DNA of 64,000 nt from Apostichopus japonicus. Lineage: Eukaryota; Echinodermata; Holothuroidea; Aspidochirotida; Stichopodidae. Of the stretch, positions 10,653 through 22,417 are shown piece by piece. The notes beneath the pieces are model-generated. The model was not told the DNA's origin, did not search any database, and was given only the letters and a program-made list of their open reading frames with translations. Location of the stretch: positions 15,180,001 to 15,244,000 of the forward strand of contig NC_092580.1 in NCBI RefSeq assembly GCF_037975245.1, written 5' to 3'. Both the position numbers and the translations under genes were made by a program. Position 1 is the stretch's first letter. Every line of letters begins with the position of its first letter.

Positions 10653-13325
10653 ATGTATCCTAAACAATATGGTATTGCACATCCCAATATCCACAGTTCA
10701 ATGTTATCTTTCAAATACTGCAACTTTTCCATCAGATTTATATTAGCCCTTGTATTATCAATATAACGTGGCAAGATGTTGAACGTATACTTGCAAGGAG
10801 TGTTAGAAAAAGTGCGTTCTTATATGATACCGTTAGCCACAATCGATATCCCGGTTCGGTTAGTTGTTTTACGACACCCGAGGAAAAACTATTCGTTTTC
10901 TTACTATATGTCTCAACAAAACTAAATCTTACAATTCTAGCTTATATATGAAAGAAAAACTGATTTTTTAATCTCATTTTGCGCGCAAAGTCTCGACCAA
11001 GGTTTCAATCAAAAGTCGTGAGATTTTTAAGTTTGAACTGAAAAGAGCTCACGGCAAATTTATCGGAATTAGAGCAGTATACTGTATGGTGCGATTTTTT
11101 CTACTTGAATGTTTGAGTACAGCAGTTACAGAGTACGAATTCTTGTATTACCAGTACTTCAGACTGACATAGGGCTGCTGTATATCAGCAGACTGTACGA
11201 AGCTTATATGCAAATTTTCAAGATAATTACATAAAAGTTTACATTTTATAATATGGTGTATTCAAACACACATACATATAATCCCGTGCCTATCGATTGA
11301 CCCCGAGCCCTTGTGCTGTAAATGCAGACCCCAGCCTGTAAAACATTTAATCCACGAACTGATTAGAGTGAGCATATAGCTTTTTTTTTTTAAATAATTC
11401 AACACAAATCAAAAATACGTTTTTGATGAAAACTGAAACAGAAACTCCCGAGTAGAATCTTTTCGTTTTCTAAGAGAGACTTTTATAGTGATCCAATAGC
11501 CAGTTTCCATCGGCGCCCTTATTATAACGCATGTTTTTGCGTCGATTTTAATAAATGCAATTCAATGTTTTTTGAAGCTCATATATCTCATAACGATGTT
11601 TGCAATTAGTTGACCATTCAACGTTTACTCAAATCGTGACGACATAATGGAACCTAAGTTGTTTCAAATATGTTTTAATATTGCTATGAAGTATGTCGGA
11701 AAAATTATAGTGACTCGCTAATTAACATTCATTTTGTGCCCATCCCCCCCCCCCAAAAAACCACCCAAAAAGTAAAAAAATATGGTATCTTAGAAGGATA
11801 GTCGAAAGGAAAATTTAGGTTTAATTATATGAAGGAGAAACACATTCTTAGCATCCTGGGGAAATGTTCATCCAATTCATACATTTGATTCTCGAGATGC
11901 ACCATAAGTGAACTTGAATCAAACAAGTGTGATGTCATATAGTTTCACACTGACAGCACAAAAATGTACTTTTAGTTTTACTATATCTCTTGCACTTTAT
12001 TGTTTTGACCTTGGCTTGGATCACTTTCCCACTTTACCTAGTGGTATATGAAATTAATATTATATCAATAACTGCAGTGTACTCTTACTAAGATGCTTCT
12101 CAGTTTGAAGTAGAAATGTGTAATTACATTTTGAAGAAAGAACAATAAAACCATAAAAACTGATTTACCAGTCCGGTTTTTAGTGATCACACTTCTTTGC
12201 TTGAAGTTCACATCTTCTGTAAGACGTGTCAAACTTTTATATCTTGTTATCTTGACAGCGATACATACAGGAAGGAATTGAATGCAAATTTCGCCACGAT
12301 TCTGAGAATATGTTAAATTAACTTTTTGATCTGCCTTTTTGGTTTTGATTTAATATCAAAATTCGGTAAGATAAAGACTGCTATAGTATATGAGGTGTCA
12401 GCATCACTGTCTATATGGACTTTATTTTGTGTAAAAGTCCTTCTCCGTGAAAGTACAACATGAAATTCGAGATGCATGATTAACGACATTCAATGACGAC
12501 GGTCCTACATAATGCATAACGGTTTGATCAATTCTAAACAAATCTGTCTCATAAGGTATAAAAAAAAACACACACACAAATATACACAGATGTGTAATAC
12601 CCTTAAGTTGGTCCTCATCGACAGACAAACTGAAATAATAAGAAAAAAGATGACTAAAAAATTAAGGAAAGATTTCTAGCCTCTCTTACAGATGACCTTG
12701 CCTAGCAGCCAAAGATTTCTTTCAAAGAACATTGTAACCGAAGTTTCACGCGTCAAGGGGTATATCAGCCTCTTTATGCATAAGTCTCATCTTCAGGCGC
12801 TCTTACTGTAGATAAACATGGTCACTGACATTTTGCTCTGCGGTTGTTGTTTTTTTAATCTATTTTTGTAATATTTTTTTTATAGAAGGATTATTTTAAG
12901 ACGGTTTATGGGAAGGAAAGGTGGATAGAAACTTTTCTAATATAAATAGTTGCAAGAGAATGTATTAAATGAGAAACATTAATTCAAGATTGAATTTTTC
13001 ACTGGTAATCATATATCGATATGATTGAACGTAGAGTTTTCCAAAAGGTAACTTATAACTTCTACAATATGTGTTTTTGTTTTTCTCCTTCGAGGAAACA
13101 TATTTTTTATTTATTTGCTGATTTTTAAAAGTTTGCATATATAACATAGCTTGACACCCCAAACTACATTTAATTTAGTTTGATTGGTCAGTAATAATAA
13201 TCGAGACGTGCATGTATATCGAAGAGTGAGTCCCTGTGACCCATCGCGCCTCTGTCATGACACTCATCTTTAAATCAATTTCGCAAAGTTTTCAATCATT
13301 TCAACTCTCTCACCAGACAGTCCTA
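10653..13325. other. No gene seen
   Basis: The longest frames are about 65-68 codons without features of a protein family. A C11 run lies at 11744-11754. There is no tandem array and no transposon end that I can pair. Confidence 0.55.
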
Positions 13326-13329
13326 AAGT

Positions 13330-13560
13330 GAGAGAGAGGGGGGGGGGGGAGGGGGGAGTCAGATCGGTACTGACACCGGCCTGGTGTTAAATTAGGTGAA
13401 ACATGGAGAGGACTGGGAATAGTCGGGATAAAGGATAGTGATGTTCTCATTTCTCATAATATATTATTAAGGAAAAGTGAATAATACAAAACTAGTACCC
13501 GGTGACATACTTGCACCCCCTCCCGGGGGTCCAACTTGACTCTCGGGGCCTCTGTATTCA
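13330..13560 (+). repeat. Second clear copy of the CCCGGG dispersed family
   Basis: G12 (13338-13349) is followed by GTTCTCATTTCTCATAAT, TACCCGGTGACATACTTG and CCCGGGGGTCCAACTTGACT. Block order and spacing match 5300-5545. The borders are not resolved. Confidence 0.5.
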
Positions 13561-13791
13561 AGGGACCAGCCGACGGTGTGACTCGTGGACATGAATCAAT
13601 CAAGGGTTCCTAACTACATCTATAAAGTATCAAATGTACAGAAGCTAAGAAAAGCACCGGCTCGAGTTACTGCGAATTCATATTCTTGTAAGATCTTACA
13701 AAACTAGTTAGGCCTACCTGTCACTTGTCTGACTTCCTTTTTTGATAATCCTTTTAAAATTGAGAAACAAGCAACGCATGTAGGCGGTCAT

Positions 13792-13813
13792 ACCATGGAG
13801 CTAGCTCCATGGT
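13792..13813. repeat. Perfect 22-bp palindrome
   Basis: The palindrome has ACCATGGAGCT as its left half and AGCTCCATGGT as its right half, with no spacer. It stands alone in unique sequence. It can form a cruciform arm or bind a dimeric factor, but nothing nearby indicates a function. Confidence 0.9.
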
Positions 13814-13927
13814 CATACACACAATATTAAAGGCCATCAGTTTTAGCCCCTATAGTTAGCATGTTAAAAATAAAAAGTAACTTCGTTGAGGTTGTGGTCC
13901 TCAAAATTGTTCCCAGACGTTGACCTA

Positions 13928-13939
13928 CCCCCCCCCCCC
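13928..13939. repeat. C12 homopolymer
   Basis: One of the long C/G runs spread through the window. No transposon end could be paired to it. Confidence 0.9.
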
Positions 13940-14453
13940 ATTTTCCCCTTTAAGATTAGAAAATTAAATCTCTCAGTGCGGGTCTATACTAGTGGCAGTA
14001 AAAATGCTTGTTGAGTATGCATGCGTGGGTGAACAAGTTCTGATTTTTCTAGTATCATATTTGTGTTTTTGCAAATGCTGATGATTTGGCAAAGGACTAT
14101 ATAGGACTTATAGCTCGCGAAGGAGAATGTTTGTGAAGGGGTTTCAAATGTTTGTAAAAAGGGCATTATTACCACAATACCATGGCGTCGATGAAGTACA
14201 GTCAAATGTTGTTATACATATTCATTGATATACCATCTGATGTAATAAAGAATTAACAAGTCACCAATCTAACCTAGTTAAACCAAAAATCAATGCAGGC
14301 GTCTTATAGTCATAAACTTTGACTTGTCACTTGTCAAATTTTAAATTTTTTGACTTCACATTTTTTGGATTTCTGATATGTCTGGAGCCGAATGTAAACC
14401 GAAACTGATTATTCGTAGATATATTTAAATGAATTTGCAGCTGGGGACCGACA

Positions 14454-14489
14454 ATTCTCTCTTCCTCCACCTCTCTCTCTCTCTCTCCC
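14454..14489. repeat. (CT)n microsatellite
   Basis: An imperfect CT array (CTCTCTTCC, then CTCTCTCTCTCTCTC). Confidence 0.85.
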
Positions 14490-15433
14490 AATATGAGAAT
14501 CTTAATTTCCCTTCTAGGCGTCTCAAATGAAGTGGTGTTAATGTTCGCTGATAACCTTCATATAAAAGAAAAACCCCCGGCAACTCTAAACTCTAAATGG
14601 CTGGCATTTATTTATCCGCAGTTCTCTCACGTCGTAACATCCAGCGGTGGATTCAAATTGAGTGAATTTATTCCCAAATTAGTGAGCCACGCATTGTTAT
14701 AGAACCCTCGTAAACTCTATTGCAGGTATTGCTGTGCCCGGAGGTTATAAAAATCTAACCAAAAAAAACAGAGAGAAAAGGGATTATATACATTTCACTA
14801 TTTGACCACATGGGGAGCAGAGTATACTGCAACATTTACATTTCCTAATAGTTAGTAATGCCATCTATTAACGTTGTTTGAATAAAGATACCAACCATTT
14901 TTGACAGCAGAAAGGAAAACAACTTTTTAACGAAATGGATGTTATAAAAAAGATTTAAACAGAAAATAGATTGCAGATAACCGCTGGAACATTGAACTGT
15001 AAATAATATATCTACTAGCAGTTTTAATAAGCACAAATCGATTACATCTTTGTGGAATGTCATCAAGTAGATTAAAAGTCATGGCTCCTCCGCAAAACAT
15101 TTTGGGGGGAAGGAGGGAATGTTTGAAATTATTTCAATGCATGATCTTGTAAAAGATAAACTCCAAAAGGAAGGAGCCCAGACGGGCAATATGTGAAAGG
15201 AGTCTTAACAGAAACTGAACATGATAAGACGTAGATTACGAGAACATTTTAAGAAGATGAGGGGCATGTTTTTATTTTTATATAAAGATGATTTATTCTG
15301 CCGCCGCAATTATTTCTTAGCATTAATGAATCCTTGCCATATTGTCGAAATTGCATGTGACCATAATCGGTGTTTGGTGTTAGATTGTCGACGCTCTCTG
15401 TAAATATATAGTTATCTCATTTCCTGATAAATA
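14490..15433. other. No gene or repeat seen
   Basis: Frames of 60-73 codons occur on both strands without recognisable domains. The sequence appears unique. Confidence 0.5.
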
Positions 15434-15964
15434 CTTAGGTTTACTGCAGGAACACCCCATACACACAGAAAACACAGTACCTACTGTAAATCTTACAGTT
15501 TTGTACCAAAGTAAAAACTGGATTGTGCTGATAAATATGATAAATCGGTAGCATGTGCTATTAGGATTACAGTAAGAACTGAGGAAATGTGTAATTCCAA
15601 GAAATTCAGTTGTTAGGTTTACTTCAGGAAGGTAAATTTCCCATATATGCCTGTATATTACATGTATAAACTCGATACACACAGAGAACACAGTTACTAA
15701 TGTAAATTTTGTACCAGAATCAAAATTGGATCTTGCTATAAATCGGTAGCATGTGCTATTAGGATTACAGTAAGAACTGAGAATATATGTAATCACAACA
15801 AATCTAGTTGCTTATAGGATTTGTTGGAATTACAAATATCCTCAGTTCTTACTGTTAACCTAATAGCACATGCTACCGATTTATCAGATTTGTCAGCACA
15901 ATCCAGTATTTACTGTGGTACAAAACTTTAAGATTTACAGTATAGTTACTGTAATCTCTGTGTG
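15434..15964. repeat. Triplicated 140-bp repeat: two direct copies and one inverted copy
   Basis: Copy A is 15461-15600, copy B 15677-15801, both plus. Copy C is 15824-15964, minus. Shared blocks are ACACACAGAGAACACAG, TGTAAATCTTACAG, TTTTGTACCA, AATCGGTAGCATGTGCTATT and AGGATTACAGTAAGAACTGA. A and B also share the upstream TTAGGTTTACTGCAGGAA. A and C pair as arms of a large hairpin with B in the loop. It could be a foldback element, or a tandem duplication followed by inversion. No terminal target duplication was found. Confidence 0.8.
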
Positions 15965-16450
15965 CGTCGACTGATGTATAAGTCAAAAAGATACAAAATT
16001 GGCTTTCAGATCATGATTTAAAATCTTAGGCATATCACTGTACACTAACATGGATCGTTATGAACGTGACTGATTAACGAATTATACACAATTATTGATT
16101 TTGAAGCTCCTCGCTAGCCTTGCTAAGCGATTTATTGGATGAATCAGTGCATTGGTAAGAATTGTCAAAGGATTTTGGCGGAGGGCTCTTTGGGGGTGAA
16201 TGTTACATTGACTTGGTTAAGAAAGATAGTTTGAAGGCAACAAGGAATGTCAAAATGAATTAGTATGTCTGTCGGTTCGTCTGTATTTATTGCGCCTGCC
16301 CTTTTTCCTGGTCTCTATGTCTGTTATATCAGTTCCGCGTTTGTTAGTCGTTTTGTCCGTCAGTCCGTCCGTCCGTGTCTTTCTTTTATTTAATTTATCT
16401 CTCAAATCTGATGCAGTGCAGAAATATTGATTTTGTTTTCCAATATAAGA

Positions 16451-16607
16451 CATTACTGTACATTACTGTACATTACTGTACATTACGTACATTACTGTAC
16501 ATTACTGTACATTACTGTACATTACTGTACATTACGTACATTACTGTACATTACTGTACATTACTGTACATTACGTACATTACTGTACATTACTGTACAT
16601 TACTGTA
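16451..16607 (+). repeat. Minisatellite CATTACTGTA (10 bp) with regular 9-bp variant CATTACGTA
   Basis: There are 16 units: three of the 10-bp form, one 9-bp, four 10-bp, one 9-bp, three 10-bp, one 9-bp, three 10-bp. Apart from the fixed T deletion in the 9-bp units the array is essentially perfect, so it expanded recently. Amplification of a block of three or four long units plus one short unit explains the pattern. Reading frames through it (Tyr-Ile-Thr-Val-His-Tyr strings) are artefacts. Confidence 0.95.
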
Positions 16608-16861
16608 CATTTGGTAACTCGGTGATCGTTTGGGATGTGAAATATTGCTCCACATCCACGGTTAAGTCGAAATTATCTACAAAACACTCTTAGGCCAAGG
16701 TCCATAACTTTCCCCTGCGAATTCTGCAGAGTTACGCCGCCCAAGCCTGCTTTTTGCTGCGTATATTTGCGATTATCTGTTACACGAATGCAAAGTCGGA
16801 AGCTTTTGAGCAATTGGCAACGACCTGATGTGAAACTTGAAGGGTTTCAACATTTTCGTTT

Positions 16862-17626
16862 TAGATACATAGATATTTATTCAGCCACTGATCATATAAA
16901 TACAATGGAAATTGAGTAAAAACAAGAGCTCAAAAGTCAAAACGAGTACAAAACTAAAAACAGATTCAAAATATAAATGGATACCAGGATGAAAAAAGTT
17001 GCTAAGACATTAAACACACAGTGCTAAAAATACGTCAGAAACCCTAAAAATTTGTAAAACAGATATATAAATCAAGATTACGAAAGATTGTACAATATAT
17101 GGCAAAAACAGCAAGCTAATGACGTATATAGCGTAACAATCAACGAGTATGGTGCGCGTTGTATATATGTCCTCACAGCGGAAGGACAGTAACTATCAAG
17201 AAATCTCTTGGAACCCTTGAATGTAAGCAGTCTTTCCCCAGAAGGCAAGAACGTGAAATAATTTTGTGCTGGATGGACATCATCCTTTTTTATTACTGTA
17301 ACACCAAATTGTGAAGACAAATGAAAAAAAAAAGGGTACACTCGTAATTCAACACAGTGAGAATTCTCTCTTTGAAAGTGTCTAAAGGGGAAGCTCACCC
17401 TATTGAGGAGAGAAGTCAGTCTTTCCCTGAGGCAAGTGAATTTTGCAAACTCAATACAGACAGGGAAATCACCCACTCCGTTTATAACTAAATCTACATG
17501 CATCACCCTTCGGTAAGAATCACACTCACCCCTCGAAGTATAATGCACATCTTCGACACTCTGAAAAAGTGAATTCTTACTTTCGGAAATTGAGGTGTAA
17601 GTACACTTTTGTCTTTAGTTGTTTCT
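16862..17626 (-). mobile_element. LINE 3' fragment (ORF2 C-terminus plus 3' untranslated end)
   Basis: The minus strand carries the tail of a LINE-like reading frame (17626 down to 17078). About 215 bp of AT-rich 3' untranslated sequence follows, ending near GGCTGAATAAATATCTATGT, which resembles the short microsatellite tails of CR1/L2-like LINEs. The 5' part is missing, as is usual for 5'-truncated LINE insertions. No flanking target duplication was identified. Confidence 0.5.
17078..17626 (-). pseudogene. C-terminal remnant of a LINE reverse-transcriptase polyprotein
   Basis: The minus-strand frame is open for 182 codons from 17626 to the TAA stop at about 17076-17078. No ATG defines a start. 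Near its C-terminus it reads HPAQNYFTFLPSGERL, then GSKRFLDSYCPSAVRTYIQ. Many animal LINE ORF2 proteins end with a block of the type HPL..F.LLPSGRRYR...(T/S)NR(F/Y)KNSFIP.AI..LN, and the order and spacing fit (recalled family pattern, not a search). Catalytic reverse-transcriptase motifs are not included, and the region before the block is not clearly recognisable. An inactive relic is most likely. Confidence 0.5.
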
Positions 17627-18064
17627 TTTAATTTCTATAAGGTATCAATGCGGACTTATGTTGGAGGAGAAAAACTTACTTTGTTCCTGAATGTAGATAT
17701 AACATTAAACCATTGAAACATTTTATTTAAAGGAATGTTAATGCAGGCTATGATATCACACAAAAAAAAGAAGTATATTTTCAACATATCGTAAAAGTTT
17801 CCATTGCATCGAATTGTATGTATCACTCAGTTCTTCTGAGATATTTATCATTTATCTCTGCGTGTACTCTCCTGTTTCATGAAACATATCCATTTACATT
17901 TAAAGGATATATCCGGTAGCCAAAAATATATCACTTATCTATAAGTTAAAATAAAATTCGCAATATCTTATTCCTAAGTCGATATGAATGTTTCCTATAT
18001 TTTAACCAGGAAAATCAGTCACTATTTTTTGCCTATAGCTTCACCCTTGATTCTTCGTGGCAGT

Positions 18065-18890
18065 TGACCATCGTAGGTGGTCTGTGATGTCACAAGGGCA
18101 AATGTTCTTCAAAAGCCTTATTTTCCTATGATAATCTTTGGTTTTTATTTTATTCTTGAAAAAAGGGGTAGTAAGCTTCAAAAAAAGTAGGGGGGGGCAC
18201 AACATTAGAGGGGCACTTTCTCATTCCACAACCCCCACTCGTAATGCTATAAACCGATACACACCGGCCATATCACGTAAATATATATGATGTGTTAGTA
18301 TGTTAGTATGCTATCAATACTATTTATTGAGATTGTTTACTGTTAACCGTGCTACAAAAAGATATGGGATGCCATATAATAAAATAGCATGTACAGACTA
18401 AAAATAAATGATTAAAATAAAATATTAAAATTAACAAAGGCTTAAGATATCCAAAAGACATTTCTTCATCAAAGGGGCACATTTGATTTACCAGTAGGGC
18501 ACATTTGCTATTTTGAAAAAAAAGTGGGGAGGGGCACGTGCCCCAGTGCCCCCCCCCCCCCGCTCCTATCCCCCTGTTTGAAAAGGTGATAGCTTCGGAA
18601 TGTTGGCTTAGCCATTTATGGTCATTGTATTAAGAATTTTATCAAACTTCAACTTTTATTTTTGTAGCATTATTATTTTCCTCTGTGAACAAGTGAGTCA
18701 ATTATCATAAGGAAATCGAAACAATTTTCAGCTGAATTTCCGTCATGACATCATTCACACTGGTTTTTGCCAGATTCAATAACAAATTATCACCCAAATT
18801 TGAAGAAAAAAAATCTAATCTTCTTCATGCTATGAGGATGCGTTTTTAATCTGAAGATGCCAAATTTTCGTTAAAGCAATCACCTTCAGA
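18065..18890 (+). repeat. Old dispersed repeat, copy 1, split by a hAT-type MITE
   Basis: Left part (18076-18162) and right part (18585-18890) match 50641-51035 in the same order. Shared blocks include GTGATGTCA, GGGCAAATG, CTTCAAAAG, CTTGAAA, TCCTCTGTG, TTTTCAGCTGAATT, TTGCCAGAT and AACAAA.TATCAC. The 414-bp MITE at 18163-18576 interrupts this copy at the CTTGAAA motif and is absent from the other. Confidence 0.65.
18155..18584 (+). mobile_element. hAT-type MITE, copy 1 (414 bp) with 8-bp target duplication
   Basis: The element covers 18163-18576. Flanks are CTTGAAAA (18155-18162) and TTTGAAAA (18577-18584), 7 of 8 identical. The left end is AAGGGGTAGTAAGC..., G-rich. The right end on the minus strand is CAGGGGGATAGGAGC followed by G13. 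The interior is non-coding and matches 33930-34420 over its whole length, including ATGCTATCAATACTATTTAT, AACAAAGGCTTAAGATAT and the palindromic GGGGCACGTGCCCC near the right end. A uninterrupted relative of the flanking sequence exists at 50724-50730. Confidence 0.8.
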
Positions 18891-19124
18891 CATCGCAGTA
18901 TCCCAATAAGACCAAGTGAGGGCAAGGAGAGGTTGTTGCTTTGACCTGCTTTGTGAGCCGTCCATGGATTAATTATGATACACTGGCTTATCATTCCAAA
19001 ATTTATTCATCTGTTCTCTGTGGATAAACCACTTGACGATATGTTTGAAATGAATTGCGAGATATGAGAAAGTTATGGAAACGTTAAATTGCCGTAGTTA
19101 AAATGTGAAGATTGCCCTCTTTAA

Positions 19125-19545
19125 GTTTACAGAAATTCATCATTTTGCTGCAAACATGATGAAATGATGGCATTCGTATGCGAGAGTAATTAATAATTTT
19201 GTTACCAAATGGTGCATTGGCGAGATTTTTCTTTATAAGAGAGAGATCAATTATATTTCATTTTGCTCCAAAAGTTGTTGAACTTATGACATTTTAAAGC
19301 GAGCGTAATTTATCACTTTGTTGCAAAATATTGCAATGAACAGATTTTGAACGGATCATTTTTGCTACAAATTGTTCAAATGATAACTTTCTGAGCGTAC
19401 TTCATCATTTTGTTGCAACATTTTAATTGGTGAGATATTATAAGTGGTGATTTTGTCATTTTCAAGCAAATTGTTGAATTCCTCACTTATAGGTTCTAGA
19501 AATCAATAATTTCTCTGAAAATGTTGTTATATCTACAAAACGAAC
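19125..19545 (+). repeat. Degenerate ATTTTGTTGCAAA tandem array, copy 2
   Basis: About eight units of 45-60 bp share CATCATTTTGTTGCAA, TTGTTGAA, GATGACATT and GAGCGTA. The array is related to 960-1320 in the same orientation. Units differ by many substitutions and indels. Confidence 0.6.
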
Positions 19546-19639
19546 TTTTTTCCATAGAAAGTAGAGACACTCCAGATTAATTATTCGGCGAATTCATATC
19601 TCACCACGTGAAGAACACTCAATTTGGATTAGTCAGGTA

Positions 19640-19682
19640 CAGGTGGGGTGTGTGTGTGGGGGGGGGGGGGGGGTGGGGAGGT
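19640..19682. repeat. GT/G-rich microsatellite with G16 run
   Basis: GGTGGGGTGTGTGTGTG is followed by G16 (19658-19673) and TGGGGAGG. This stretch could form a G-quadruplex. Confidence 0.9.
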
Positions 19683-19689
19683 AGATAGT

Positions 19690-21185
19690 CTGTGCTTAGC
19701 AATGAGAGGGCTTCGTTTTTTGCCATTGTACTATTTGTTTGTATTTATTGGTATATGAGTATTTAATAGTCCACTCAAGTTAAGATAATTCAGAAAGGTA
19801 ATCACAGTTCCCCATATAATCTATAAAACCTATCTGGTTCAGTTTTATTGGAAAAAATTGTGGATATCAACAAGTATAATGTTGCTTTTATTTTTTCAAT
19901 GATATTTTGACATGTAACATTCGTAGTAGGGATATAGTAGCATACAAGTTTTGACAAACTTGCTGCTACACATGATGAAGGCCTTATCTTACTGATAAAA
20001 GAAGAGTATTTAGAGGGGCTAATTATAGCATGACTGATAAACAGTAATCGCTGCCTCTTGGCAACACTTATAAATTCATTGAATAAAAAATAAATAAAAA
20101 ATGTTAAGGTTACATTTGGTTTATATATTTATTTTTGGCTGAGGGTGGGGCGGGGTGTATCATATCATGTTTTAATAACTGCAGAATATAATAGTAACCG
20201 TTTTTTTTTGTTATTAATTTCTTCCAGAGTAACTTTTGTATTAACATGAGCTGTACTCAGTTGCTCCTCTGTATTGGATGGCTTTTTAGTAATTTACTGC
20301 ATTGTATGTTTTATTATGCACTGTGTATTGTGCACTGTGCACTATGCACTGTGTATTGTGCACATAGAACAAACTTTTTTTCAACTTTAGATACAAACAG
20401 TGCTTAGATTAGTCATCGCTGTAACGGACAGCTGCTATTTTGTCTCCGGGAATAGAGGGAGGTGTCGTCATTGATCCCACAGAATGCTTCATTTGTCAAT
20501 TATACCTCAGTGGTTGTCTTTACTTATCCTCTGCAATTAACCTTTCATTCTTCTTGTACTTTGGGGCCATGTTTGTTAACTCGAAATGAGCAGTCAGTGA
20601 TAATAGTATAAGCTTGACAGCTTAACTCAAGGGAGATCTACGTTACCCAGGTGAAAAAACGACATTTATTTTACTTACAGACACCCAGCCCTACTATAGC
20701 TTTTAATCCTCAAGCATTAGTTTTTTTGGTTCGATGTAAATAAAATTAGTGTAGCATGAGGGTTTGTGGTGGCAACATAAACTCTGCTAGTCCTTTGAGG
20801 AAGGGAAATGAAAACAATGCAACTTTGTTTAAAGGTTAATGTCAAGGTGTTCTTCTTTTGTAAAATGTGAAATGTTTTGGAAATGATTGGCCGTACTTTC
20901 AAACTACAACGAGCAGCTGGTACGGCAGCCTGTAATGTGTGATGCAAAGGGTTTGGGGATGGGCATAAGGTGCAATGGCCATTATCAGTCGACGGGAAAA
21001 GTTTCATTCGGGGGATTTCTTACATTCAGTCGGGGAAGACTTGAAACACTTCTTAGGGTGTGCAATCCTTATTCAAACTCCCACCAAATTCGATAGTATT
21101 TGTTACCATATAACCTTGCATAGAGACTTAATTATAGACCTAGTTTATAGCCTAAAATATGCCTCCAGAACGAACCATTTGACGT
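19690..21185. other. No gene seen; one short tandem repeat
   Basis: A short array of GCACTGTGTATTGT and GCACTGTGCACTAT units lies at 20326-20362. Overlapping frames of 69-96 codons near 20.7-21.2 kb have no recognisable domains. Confidence 0.5.
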
Positions 21186-21189
21186 CTAA

Positions 21190-21315
21190 TTGTATATTAT
21201 TTTCGAGGAGGGGGTGTACCTATGGACCATTTATATAAAAACTTTCATCTACCTCTGGCCATTTCATAAAGGTCCATGCACCCTCCTTTGAAATCCTGCA
21301 TGCCCCACGCCACTG
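21190..21315 (-). mobile_element. Possible DNA-transposon terminus
   Basis: On the minus strand the end reads CAGTGGCGTGGGGCATGCAG, similar in style to the terminus at 1-169. An inner inverted pair, GGAGGGGGTGTACC near 21210 and GGTCCATGCACCCTCC near 21270-21285, suggests a small foldback unit. The partner terminus on the left is not visible, so it may be partial. Confidence 0.35.
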
Positions 21316-22417
21316 CGAAGACATTGCACAGAATACAGATATAACAAACCTAAATAAGCTGGCTCATTGATACAGATATAAGTAGAACTATAGTTGCCAG
21401 GCGCATTGAGAGGAAGGTGACCTCATCTTTTGATTTGGGGATTTTAAAGAGCTTATGAAGTAACGTTACTGCTATCAACGTTCTGAGAAATGCTACCTGG
21501 GCCCACCAGGGATGCCACCCGGGCGACAGGGTATTTCATATCATATACCTATTTACATCACGTTACGTGTCATTTGTAAGTTTGCCTCACAAGTTGCTAA
21601 GGTAAATGATATTGTATTGCTCCAACTTTACCTCTCTCTTTCTCTCTCTTCCCGTCCTACGGTGGAAAATAACAAGTTAAAGCAACCTTAAAAGTGTTAT
21701 TAATTGGACAACTGAAACGTGGTAACACGACGTCAAATAAGATAGGCAAACATAATCATTATCAAGATTAGATAGGTCCGGACTTGTCTACTTCAACTAA
21801 AAAGGGATCCAATAACATACTAAACATATTAAGAACATACAACAGGGCATCACCCGATTATAGCACAGTCAATAATCATATACCTGCAATGACCCCATGC
21901 ACAGAGAGTCACTTATAAAACATACCTGAGACTGGCCGCATTCCACTGCCAGTTAGCGCCACGCTGATTGTGTACAATCCAATACGTCACTAAGAACCAC
22001 AGGTAAACCAATGCCCCTTACCTGTCGTTATGAGATACTTAACTTGTTCAATGTAGTAAGGAATTCCACACGGATAATTACATACTTTTAGAACAACCTT
22101 TGTAGCTTAAAGGAAGACGAAAGCGATTGAAATGAGATCCGAACTGTTCTGATGTCATGATGGATTTTTGACACTAATATTTCGAGGCTTTACCTATACT
22201 GATGACGTCATAGTCTATGTCAACATTGAAGTAATATGTCGCATTGCACAAAAGGTGTTAATTTTATAAGGCAATCCCTCATGAGAGAGCTTTACATGTT
22301 TTAACATGCATCATTAAATATGTCACCATATATTAGATATCTATATTCAGACAATGTAACTTTCTATCATTTATATTTATTTCATTTATCGAAGAATATC
22401 TGATTGTATCAGAATTG
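21316..22417. other. No gene seen
   Basis: The sequence appears unique, with a TGACGTCA at 22203-22210 and a CT-rich patch near 21630-21655. No reading frame of note. Confidence 0.5.

Noticed and set aside
15380-15796. 138-codon minus-strand frame with an internal repeat (SSYCNPNSTCYRF)
   Set aside because: The repeated peptide is simply the translation of repeat copies A and B. There is no family resemblance.
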